Of a DNA stretch of 48,856 bases, positions 1-7,194 are shown piece by piece. The stretch covers positions 1-48,856 of the forward strand of contig CAZLXM010000019.1 in assembly GCA_964563105.1 (NCBI GenBank). The letters are read 5' to 3'. This DNA is from CAYVTV01 sp964563105. Lineage in GTDB: Bacteria > Bacteroidota > Bacteroidia > Bacteroidales > GCA-2748055. A model generated the notes under the pieces. The model was not told the DNA's origin, ran no database searches, and saw only the letters and a list, made by a program, of their open reading frames with translations. Within the stretch, counting starts at the first letter, position 1. Each line of letters begins with the position of its first letter. The position numbers and the translations under genes were made by a program.

Positions 1-256
1 ATATTTTCATTTTCTTGTTGTGAACGATAGTACATGGGGGTTTCATCAGAAAATAATTGAGTTATATTATTGTTAATCACGTCGTTCTGATGGAACCCCC
101 AAATATTTTCATTCTCTTGTTGTGAACGATAGTACATAGGGGTTTCATCAGAAAATATTTTAGTTATATTGTTGTAAATCACGTCGTTCTGATGGAACCC
201 CTAGATATTTTCATTTTCTTGTTGTGAACGATAGTACATGGGGGGTTCATCACTTT
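1..256. repeat. 102-bp tandem repeat with internal 16-bp inverted repeats
   Basis: Two full units (1-102, 103-204) and a partial third (205-about 256) repeat with a period of 102 bp; the array probably continues past the left edge. Units 1 and 2 differ at about 8 positions. Each full unit has a conserved lead of about 35 bp followed by an inverted repeat: arms 36-51 and 85-100 in unit 1, 138-153 and 187-202 in unit 2, 16 bp long with one G.T wobble and a 33-nt centre. The outermost pair is G-C in unit 1 and A-T in unit 2, so both arms changed together. The third copy loses the pattern inside its left arm, about 30 bp before the stop of ric. No reading frame crosses it and no family is recognised. 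Confidence 0.9.
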
Positions 257-284
257 ATATTTAAAAAATCTTTTAAAAAGTATA

Positions 285-1010
285 CTATTTACTTACAAAA
301 GATTCTTCCAGGATAATTGATTTTGGAAATAGTATGTTATTTTCCAAATGAATATGAAGATGCAAATCATCTTCAAATTCTTTTAATAATGCAAAGGTTA
401 CTCTATAGGTATTACATGCATCTGAAGGCGGGGTATAATTATCAGTCAAAGATGCAATTTCTCTAAACCTTTCCCCTTCATTATCATGTTCAACCATCAT
501 TGCTTTAATTGGATTTTTTACTGTTCCAAAGGGGGATTTTATTGTTGATCCGTTGTCCTGTGCCTGGACCATCTTTCGAATATATGGAAAAAGCATTAAT
601 TCCTCTTTTTTCATGTGGGCAGTAAGTTCACCAGCCGAATCTTTAAAAAGTTGTTCCACTTCATAAAGCTCATTATGTTTTTCACCATGAACCCTGACAA
701 CTTTTTCCAAATATGGTTTAATCTCAGTGATTTTTGCCTCAACATAACGATGATGCTTCTTTTCTATATAATCTGCCAAAAGATCTAATGGCCAGGAGTT
801 ATAATCAGTTGAAGCAGATTTTCCCTCTGTTGATAATTTCTCTAATTGCTGAATAAGTACATAACTGTCAATTTGATTCTCATTACAGGCAGCCTCAATA
901 CTGCGATTGCCGTTACAACAAAAATCTATTTTGTTATCTTTAAAAACACTTGCCGTTCGGTAGTCTTTTGCTACCAATTCTCCTATAATCGTATCTTTGG
1001 TGATTTCCAT
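285..1010 (-). CDS. ric: Iron-sulfur cluster repair di-iron protein (RIC/YtfE/ScdA family)
   Basis: The 241-aa cytosolic protein has the two parts of the RIC family. The N-terminal ScdA_N (DUF542) domain carries the paired cysteines of DFCCNGN (C31, C32). A hemerythrin-like four-helix domain from about residue 75 has the expected His/Glu ligands (HH at 86-87, H108, H132, E136/E137, H175, H217-H221, E223). The family repairs iron-sulfur clusters damaged by NO or oxidants. The ATG at 1010 is preferred over an upstream ATG at 1055 because the 15 extra residues are unlike the family and the domain begins directly at MEITKDTIIGEL. The gene stands alone, with repeats downstream and a long palindrome-containing intergenic region upstream. 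The family call is firm; the physiological trigger is inferred. Confidence 0.9.
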   Translation of the reverse strand: MEITKDTIIGELVAKDYRTASVFKDNKIDFCCNGNRSIEAACNENQIDSYVLIQQLEKLSTEGKSASTDYNSWPLDLLADYIEKKHHRYVEAKITEIKPYLEKVVRVHGEKHNELYEVEQLFKDSAGELTAHMKKEELMLFPYIRKMVQAQDNGSTIKSPFGTVKNPIKAMMVEHDNEGERFREIASLTDNYTPPSDACNTYRVTFALLKEFEDDLHLHIHLENNILFPKSIILEESFVSK

Positions 1011-1204
1011 ATTTAAAAATTTTAAATTTCTGATAGAAATGCATATATAATGCATATATATTATGATAGTATATTATGATGATCTATTTTCTTAAGCTGA
1101 AAATATTAGCGATCCTATCTTATTATTTTACAGGTTTTCAGTTTCTATTTAATTCATTGTAGATAAATATCAAAAATAAAAGTATCATTTATCTAATAGT
1201 AACT

Positions 1205-1232
1205 TTATTTAAGACAATTATGTCTTAAATAA
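1205..1232. promoter_or_regulatory. Perfect palindrome, candidate operator
   Basis: The 12-bp arms TTATTTAAGACA (1205-1216) and TGTCTTAAATAA (1221-1232) are perfect reverse complements separated by 4 nt. Twofold symmetry with a 4-nt centre resembles sites of CRP/FNR-family regulators, some of which respond to oxygen or NO, and both flanking genes are stress genes. It lies about 195 bp from the ric start and 230 bp from moxR, so which gene it serves, if any, is unclear. Confidence 0.45.
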
Positions 1233-1246
1233 GTTCAAAATTTTAG

Positions 1247-1261
1247 ACTTATTTAATAAGT
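1247..1261. promoter_or_regulatory. Second short palindrome, candidate operator
   Basis: ACTTATT-T-AATAAGT is a 7+1+7 palindrome 14 bp to the right of the 1205-1232 palindrome. It shares the TTATT core with that arm. It could be an accessory binding site or chance symmetry in AT-rich DNA. Confidence 0.25.
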
Positions 1262-1463
1262 ATATTTAAAACATAGTATAGTATAAAGTTTTAAGGAAGA
1301 TAGTCAGGAGTCAAACTCAAAAAAAGAATAATATTTATACATTAAAAATATAAATTTTAAATATCAATAAGTACATTAATCAGCATTTCCTCTTAACAAT
1401 TTTTAACACCTCTTTACTATTTTTTTTCGCTACTTTCGCCATTCGTACTTAATATTAAATCTT

Positions 1464-2459
1464 ATGGCCGATAGTATAAATATCAAAGAACTTAATGAGA
1501 AAATTAAAGTAAATAGTGAATTTATTGAGCTTCTCAATTTTCAAATGAAAAAAGTTATTGTAGGACAACAGCATCTTCTTGATTCCTTATTGATCGGACT
1601 TCTAACCGATGGCCATATATTGCTTGAAGGAGTGCCCGGACTTGCTAAGACCCTGGCTATTAAGACCCTTGCGGAGACTATCAATGCTTCATTCAGCAGA
1701 ATTCAATTTACTCCCGATTTATTACCGGCAGACCTTATAGGTACAATGATCTATAGCCAGAAAGAAGAAGAATTCACTGTAAAAAAAGGGCCTGTTTTTG
1801 CAAATTTTATACTTGCTGATGAAATTAATCGTTCACCTGCAAAAGTGCAAAGTGCCCTGCTGGAAGCAATGCAGGAAAAACAGATAACTATTGGTAAGAA
1901 CACTTATAATCTTGAACAACCATTTTTTGTTATGGCAACACAAAATCCTATTGAACAGGAAGGAACGTATCCATTGCCAGAGGCACAGGTTGACCGTTTT
2001 ATGCTGAAAGTAATTGTTGATTATCCAAATAAAGATGAAGAAAGAGAAATTTTAAGAGAGAACCTTCTTGAAGAATTACCTAAACCTGATAAAATCATGG
2101 AACCATCAGAGATCCTGAAACTGCGTAATCTTGTCAGGGAAGTTTATATGGATGAAAAAATAGAGAATTATATTCTTGATATTGTTTTTGCAACACGCGA
2201 TCCTGAGAAATTTGGTATAAGAGAAATGAACCCGCTCATTCAATATGGTGCTTCTCCACGGGGGAGTATTAACCTTGCACGTGCCTCAAAAGCATATGCT
2301 TTTATCCGGAGACGGGGATATGTTGTACCGGAGGATGTACGCGCAGTATGCCATGATGTACTTAGACACAGGATTGGCCTGAGTTATGAAGCAGAAGCCA
2401 GAAATATCAATTCATCAGATATCATTAATGATATATTGAACCACGTTGAAGTACCCTAA
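1464..2459 (+). CDS. moxR: MoxR-family AAA+ ATPase of the Bat cluster
   Basis: The 331-aa protein is a cytosolic AAA+ ATPase of the MoxR family. Walker A is GVPGLAKT (56-63), Walker B is FILADE (115-120), sensor 1 is ATQNP (158-162), and EAQVDRF (173-179) follows. MoxR proteins act as chaperones or assembly factors for VWA-domain partners. The length matches the family. It opens an eight-gene rightward run (moxR, DUF58, BatD-like, batA-E), with a 65-nt gap before the DUF58 gene. The ATG start is preceded by A/T-rich sequence without a Shine-Dalgarno motif, as is usual in this phylum. Function is by family and context. Confidence 0.93.
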   Translation: MADSINIKELNEKIKVNSEFIELLNFQMKKVIVGQQHLLDSLLIGLLTDGHILLEGVPGLAKTLAIKTLAETINASFSRIQFTPDLLPADLIGTMIYSQKEEEFTVKKGPVFANFILADEINRSPAKVQSALLEAMQEKQITIGKNTYNLEQPFFVMATQNPIEQEGTYPLPEAQVDRFMLKVIVDYPNKDEEREILRENLLEELPKPDKIMEPSEILKLRNLVREVYMDEKIENYILDIVFATRDPEKFGIREMNPLIQYGASPRGSINLARASKAYAFIRRRGYVVPEDVRAVCHDVLRHRIGLSYEAEARNINSSDIINDILNHVEVP

Positions 2460-2524
2460 AAACCAAATTAAGGAAAATACAGGCTTATATAAAAAATCCT
2501 TATTAATACTAAAAACTTTAGATT

Positions 2525-3403
2525 GTGGAAACTTCTGAACTCTTAAAAAAAGTTAGAAGAATTGAGATAAAAACACGCGGGCTCTCAAGGCATATTTTCG
2601 CCGGACATTATCATAGTGCCTTTAAGGGCAGGGGAGTAGCTTTTTCAGAAGTTAGGGAATACCAATATGGCGATGATATTAGAAATATTGACTGGAATGT
2701 TACAGCACGTTTTAACCATCCCTATGTTAAAGTATTTGAGGAAGAAAGAGAATTAACGGTTCTTTTAATGGTTGATGTCAGCGGCTCCGGAAATTTTGGA
2801 ACAGATATCAGGCTTAAACGTGAACTGATTACTGAAATTGCTGCCTTACTTGCCTTTTCAGCCATTCAGAATAATGATAAAATTGGGCTGATGTTTTTTA
2901 CTGATAAGGTGGAAAAATTTATTTCACCTAAGAAAGGACGTAAACATATATTGCATATTATAAGAGAGTTAATTGATTTTAATCCGGAATCAAAAACTAC
3001 TGCACTTACTGAACCTTTAAAATATATTACCAATGCTATTAAAAAACGTGCAACAGTTTTTATCATTTCAGATTTTCAGTGTGATGACTTTGAAGATGCA
3101 CTAACAATTGCTGCACGAAAACATGATATAGGAAGTTTGCATGTAAGTGACCCCAGAGACTTCGATTTGCCAAATATCGGCCTTACCAGGTTTATTGATC
3201 CGGAAACCAACGAACTTATGTGGATTGACACTTCTCTTTCTAAAGTGAGGGACCATTACCATCAATACAGGGCAAACCATCTTAAATGGCTAAAATCAGT
3301 TTTTTTAAAATGTGGAGTAGATTATGTAAGAATGCTAACAGGCGAAGATTATATAAAACCCCTTCTATCGCTATTTAAATCAAGGGCAAAATACAATATA
3401 TAA
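2525..3403 (+). CDS. DUF58 domain protein of the Bat cluster
   Basis: This 292-aa protein has the DUF58 signature GRGVAFSEVREYQYGDDIR (35-53) followed by DWNVTARF (56-63). A degenerate VWA fold follows, with VDVSGSG (83-89) at the metal-site position. DUF58 proteins almost always follow MoxR ATPases and are thought to be their partners. It starts with GTG at 2525; no better start lies between it and moxR. The stop codon is 1 nt before the next ATG, so the genes are probably co-translated. No membrane segment is evident, so it is probably cytosolic. The exact biochemical role is unknown. Confidence 0.9.
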   Translation: METSELLKKVRRIEIKTRGLSRHIFAGHYHSAFKGRGVAFSEVREYQYGDDIRNIDWNVTARFNHPYVKVFEEERELTVLLMVDVSGSGNFGTDIRLKRELITEIAALLAFSAIQNNDKIGLMFFTDKVEKFISPKKGRKHILHIIRELIDFNPESKTTALTEPLKYITNAIKKRATVFIISDFQCDDFEDALTIAARKHDIGSLHVSDPRDFDLPNIGLTRFIDPETNELMWIDTSLSKVRDHYHQYRANHLKWLKSVFLKCGVDYVRMLTGEDYIKPLLSLFKSRAKYNI

Positions 3404-3404
3404 A

Positions 3405-4385
3405 ATGCCGGATATAAAAAACATATTTATATATACAATTTTGGTTATTAACAACCTGGTAATTCCCTCATTAGTAAGTGCCCAGGTTGCCGAATTATCT
3501 GTTTCAGTTAATAAGGATACTATATTAATTGGTGAATCAGTAGATCTTGAAATAAGGATAATAAAAAATAAAAATGCAAATGTTAGTTTCCCTGCATTGA
3601 AAGATACAATTATCAAGGGAATTGAAATATTGAATATTTCTGCTATTGATACCATACAGATGGGTGATGAACAAATACTCAGACAAAAAATTCTTATAAC
3701 CGGTTTCGATTCCGGCTACTTTAATATTCCATCTTTCAACTTTCCTGTTGAGTTAAATAATGTAAAGGATACTATTAGTTCAGTTCCTGTAAGTTTGCAG
3801 ATAAATTTACCCGAAATTGACAGCGGTGCCGATTTCAGGGATATTAAACCTGCCATTAATACTCCGGTGAATTTTAGGGAAGCACTTCCATATATTTTAA
3901 TCGGACTTGGTATTATAATCTTATTTTTCCTTAGTTATTATTTCATTTTGAAAAATAGAAAAAAACATTCAGGGATAATTGATAAAACACCTTCTGTACC
4001 TGCGTATATCATAGCACTCGATCAATTGCAGCAGCTTCGTATCCAAAAAACCTGGGAATCAAAAAACATAAAAGAATATTATACGAAATTATCAGGGATA
4101 GTAAGGACATACCTTGAAAATCAATTTTCAATAAATGCTTTGGAACTTACTACTTTGGAAATTTTAATGGATTTTGAACTTTTATATGGAAAAGATAATG
4201 AAATAAAAAGCAAATTAGAGGAATTACTTGAACTTTCCGACCTGGTTAAATTTGCAAAAGAGGCACCTTCCTCTGTTAAAAATCTTGAAAATCTGGATAA
4301 AGCAACTGTTTTTGTAGAGCTGACCCAACAAAAGATTCAAACAGAAGAAAATAATTCAGAATCTGATTTGCCTGACAAGTTATAA
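3405..4385 (+). CDS. BatD-like single-pass membrane protein
   Basis: The 326-aa protein has a signal peptide (1-26, ending VSA before Q27), an extracytoplasmic beta-rich domain (about 28-155), one membrane helix (161-182) and a cytosolic helical tail. The opening VSVNKDTILIGESVDLEIRI resembles the start of the repeats in BatD (oxygen tolerance) proteins, so I read it as a shortened BatD-like protein. It sits between the DUF58 gene (1-nt gap) and batA (12-nt gap). The cytosolic tail may meet the MoxR/DUF58 pair, which is inference. No catalytic motif is visible. Confidence 0.75.
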   Translation: MPDIKNIFIYTILVINNLVIPSLVSAQVAELSVSVNKDTILIGESVDLEIRIIKNKNANVSFPALKDTIIKGIEILNISAIDTIQMGDEQILRQKILITGFDSGYFNIPSFNFPVELNNVKDTISSVPVSLQINLPEIDSGADFRDIKPAINTPVNFREALPYILIGLGIIILFFLSYYFILKNRKKHSGIIDKTPSVPAYIIALDQLQQLRIQKTWESKNIKEYYTKLSGIVRTYLENQFSINALELTTLEILMDFELLYGKDNEIKSKLEELLELSDLVKFAKEAPSSVKNLENLDKATVFVELTQQKIQTEENNSESDLPDKL

Positions 4386-4397
4386 AAGGAATATAAA

Positions 4398-5390
4398 ATG
4401 GAAAAAATGGTTTTTCATAATCCTGGATTTTTATATTTTCTGGTGATAATACCGTTTCTTATTGCTTATTATATTTATAGACTAAAACGCGGCAATGTTG
4501 CTTTACTTATTTCAACGCTTCAACCTTTCAAAAACCAGGGGAAATCATTTCGATTATATCTTAAGCATTTTGCTTTTGGACTTAGAATGATTGCTCTTTT
4601 TTTCATAATAATAGCCTTTGCACGGCCTCAAACTATTGATGAATGGAGCATTTCAAATACGGAAGGTGTGGATATTGTTTTGTGCATTGATGTTTCCGGA
4701 AGTATGCGTGCCATGGATTTTAAACCAAACAGACTTGAAGCATCAAAATCAATTGCCGCAGATTTCATAAATAGCCGTAGTGCTGACCGGTTTGCAATAA
4801 CCGTTTTTAGTGCTGAAAGCTTTACAAAATGCCCTCTCACTTCCGATAAAGCTATGGTAATTAATCTTTTAAATCAAATTGATTTCGGTATGATGGAAGA
4901 CGGCACAGCTATTGGAACGGGACTGGCTACAGCAGTCAATCGAATTAAAGATAGCAAGGCTGTTAGTAAAGTAATTATTTTGCTTACAGATGGTGTAAAT
5001 AATACCGGATTGATTGGTCCCGTAACAGCTGGTGAAATTGCTGCCGGATATAATATTCGGGTATACACTATAGGTGTTGGAACTTTAGGTGAAGCTCCTA
5101 TTCAGGTTCAGACTCCGTTTGGTCCAAGAGTGCAAAATATGAAAGTAGAAATTGATGAAGAAATTCTGAAAGAAATAGCTACATTAACAGGTGGAAAATA
5201 TTTCAGGGCAACTAATGAAAAAACACTTGTATCAATATACAAAGAAATTGATCAACTTGAAAAAACTAAGCTCGACGTGGAAAAATTTGTAAACAGAAAA
5301 GAGAAATATTTTCCGTTTTTACTGGCGGGGCTCCTCCTTTTAGGATTGGAAATTATTCTTAATCTTTTTATTTTAAGAGGACTGCCATAA
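4398..5390 (+). CDS. batA: VWA-domain membrane protein BatA
   Basis: The 330-aa protein has two N-terminal membrane helices (about 10-28 and 60-76), a von Willebrand factor A domain and a C-terminal helix (about 304-326). The metal-binding site is intact: DVSGS (98-102), a threonine in EDGTAIGTG (T170/T174) and TDG (197-199). The order of helices, VWA domain and final helix is that of Bat and Aer-type VWA proteins in Bacteroidetes and spirochaetes. It pairs with the next gene, a paralogue. Bat proteins are linked to aerotolerance and envelope stress, but the molecular mechanism is not settled. Confidence 0.93.
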   Translation: MEKMVFHNPGFLYFLVIIPFLIAYYIYRLKRGNVALLISTLQPFKNQGKSFRLYLKHFAFGLRMIALFFIIIAFARPQTIDEWSISNTEGVDIVLCIDVSGSMRAMDFKPNRLEASKSIAADFINSRSADRFAITVFSAESFTKCPLTSDKAMVINLLNQIDFGMMEDGTAIGTGLATAVNRIKDSKAVSKVIILLTDGVNNTGLIGPVTAGEIAAGYNIRVYTIGVGTLGEAPIQVQTPFGPRVQNMKVEIDEEILKEIATLTGGKYFRATNEKTLVSIYKEIDQLEKTKLDVEKFVNRKEKYFPFLLAGLLLLGLEIILNLFILRGLP

Positions 5391-5400
5391 TACTTTTACT

Positions 5401-6441
5401 ATGTTTGAATTTACAGATAATAATATTTTATTTGGATTACTGCTGGTTCCATTAATTTTTGTAATGTTCGCCTTTAATCGTTACAGAAGGAAAAGGTATT
5501 TAAAAAAATATGCCAATGAAATACAGTATTCCGTTTTAATTCCCGATGCGTCCAAATCGAATCCCTGGATAAAACATATACTTTTATTATCTGCTATAAT
5601 CCTCTTCATTATTGCACTTGCAGGGCCACGTACAGGATCACGTTTACAGGAAGTGGAAAAAAAGGGAAGAGAAATAGTAATTGCACTTGATGTTTCTTAT
5701 AGTATGCTTGCCCCGGATATAAAACCAAACAGACTGGAGATGGCCAAAAATGCACTTTCCAGAATGCTCGATCAGCTTGCTGATGATAAAGTGGCCCTTC
5801 TTATATTCGCCGGAGATGCATATATGTTAATGCCTTTAACTAATGATTTTTCGGCTGCACAGTTATTTCTTAGAAATGCAGGTCCTGAAATGGTCTCGAA
5901 ACAGGGGACCTCATTACCATCAGCAATTAATATGGCCTTAAAATCATTCTCTCCGGATATCCCGGAGATTTCAGGAACTAATACGGCAAAAGCAATAATA
6001 ATAATAACCGATGGTGAAAATCATGAGCCCGGCGTTATGGAAGCAGCTGATGAAGCTAAAAAAGCAGGGATACTTATCAATACAATTGGTATAGGTAATC
6101 CCGATGGAGTACCAATTCCTGTCTCAAATGAAAACTCTGATTTCAGGAAAGACAAAAAAGGAAATGTTATAGTTAGTAAACTGGATGAAAATACTTTAAA
6201 AGCAATTTCTTCACATACAGGCGGGTATTATATTCGCTCAGGAAATGATCCTACAGGCCTGTTTAAACTCATCCGTCAATTAGACGAAATGGAAAAACAG
6301 GAATTTAAAACTAAGTCATTTGCACAATATGATGAAAAATTTCAGTATTTTCTTGGATTTGGCCTGGTGATCATTATTATTGAACTAATTTTAAGCAACA
6401 GGAAGAACAAATGGCTGTCAAATCTTAAAATTTTCAACTAA
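5401..6441 (+). CDS. batB: VWA-domain membrane protein BatB
   Basis: A 346-aa paralogue of BatA: membrane helices at about 5-25 and 58-76, a VWA domain with intact MIDAS residues (D97, S99, S101 in LDVSYS; TDGENH further on) and a final helix at about 318-337. Both proteins carry KPNRLEMAK/KPNRLEASK after the metal site, which supports duplication. The gene is 10 nt after batA and its stop is 1 nt before batC. It probably forms a hetero-oligomeric VWA complex with BatA acted on by the MoxR ATPase; this is inferred from the family. Confidence 0.93.
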   Translation: MFEFTDNNILFGLLLVPLIFVMFAFNRYRRKRYLKKYANEIQYSVLIPDASKSNPWIKHILLLSAIILFIIALAGPRTGSRLQEVEKKGREIVIALDVSYSMLAPDIKPNRLEMAKNALSRMLDQLADDKVALLIFAGDAYMLMPLTNDFSAAQLFLRNAGPEMVSKQGTSLPSAINMALKSFSPDIPEISGTNTAKAIIIITDGENHEPGVMEAADEAKKAGILINTIGIGNPDGVPIPVSNENSDFRKDKKGNVIVSKLDENTLKAISSHTGGYYIRSGNDPTGLFKLIRQLDEMEKQEFKTKSFAQYDEKFQYFLGFGLVIIIIELILSNRKNKWLSNLKIFN

Positions 6442-6442
6442 A

Positions 6443-7174
6443 ATGAAATACTTTATTACAATCTTAATAATCTTTTCAACTTTTATAAATCTTCCGATAT
6501 ATTCACAGGAAGAAAGAAAATATATTCGTCAGGGAGTAAAAGATTATAATGAAAATAGCTATGAACAGGCTGAGTTAAAATTTAGAAAGGCAAATGAGCT
6601 AAATACATCCTCCTTTGAAGCTGCTTTCAATACAGGTAATGCATTGTATAAACAAGGAAAAACAGAAGATGCAGAACAAAAATATACTACATTGACCGAA
6701 AAGGAAAAATCTGATAGTAAAAAGGCAGATTTATATTACAATCTGGGAAATACATACTTAAAATCACAGGATTATCAAAAGGGTATTGAAGCATATAAAA
6801 ATGCTTTACGTTTGAGGCCTGAGGATGATGACGCAAGGTATAATCTGACCTGGGCCCTGAACAAACTTGAAGAACAACAACAGCAACAAAATCAAAATCA
6901 GGAGCAGAATCAGGAACAAAATCAGGATCAGGATCAGGAACAAAATCAGGAGCAGGATCAGCAACAAAATCAGGATAAAGAAGAAAATCAGGAACAGAAT
7001 AAACAAGATGAACAAAATAATCAGGAAAATCAACCAATGGAAAATAAAGAACTGAGTAAAGAAGAAATGGAGAGAATATTAAAGGCTATTGAGGAAAAAG
7101 AAGAACAGGTAAAAGAAAAAGCAGATAAAGAAAGAGCAAAAATAAAAGCTGTTCCAAATGAAAAAGATTGGTAA
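6443..7174 (+). CDS. batC: TPR protein BatC with Gln/Asn-rich tail
   Basis: The 243-aa exported protein has a signal peptide (1-21), about three tetratricopeptide repeats (26-128; for example LYYNLGNTYLKSQDYQKGIE), then a low-complexity Gln/Asn/Asp/Glu tract (144-198) and a charged helical end. TPR modules bind partner proteins and would scaffold the BatA/BatB assembly at the outer face of the inner membrane. It starts 1 nt after batB. The repetitive DNA of the tract produces long spurious open frames on both strands. Confidence 0.9.
   Translation: MKYFITILIIFSTFINLPIYSQEERKYIRQGVKDYNENSYEQAELKFRKANELNTSSFEAAFNTGNALYKQGKTEDAEQKYTTLTEKEKSDSKKADLYYNLGNTYLKSQDYQKGIEAYKNALRLRPEDDDARYNLTWALNKLEEQQQQQNQNQEQNQEQNQDQDQEQNQEQDQQQNQDKEENQEQNKQDEQNNQENQPMENKELSKEEMERILKAIEEKEEQVKEKADKERAKIKAVPNEKDW
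6872..7036 (+). repeat. In-frame low-complexity Gln/Asn/Asp/Glu tract in batC
   Basis: A purine- and CAG/CAA/AAT-rich tract made of imperfect 6-bp steps (CAGGAA, CAAAAT, CAGGAT and variants) encodes about 55 residues of Gln, Asn, Glu and Asp. It keeps the reading frame because the units are multiples of three. Such DNA is prone to length change by slippage. Confidence 0.85.
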
Positions 7175-7194
7175 TTTTTAATTTAAATCCCTTT

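Larger units (their letters stand above)
1011..1463. other. Divergent intergenic region between ric and moxR
   Basis: About 450 bp of AT-rich sequence without a credible gene. It should hold the promoters of ric (leftward) and the Bat operon (rightward). It contains a perfect 11-bp tandem duplication (ATGCATATATA at 1039-1049 and 1050-1060) close to the ric start and two palindromes, listed separately. A weak -7-like element, TACTTTCG, lies at 1431-1438 upstream of moxR but has no convincing -33 partner. Confidence 0.6.

Noticed and set aside
1..256. CRISPR array
   Set aside because: The period is 102 bp and the segments between the palindromic arms are nearly identical between units, not unique spacers; no cas genes occur.
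6687..7055. Long open frames on both strands inside batC
   Set aside because: They come from the repetitive CAG/CAA/AAT tract and show only low-complexity translations; BatC is the real gene.
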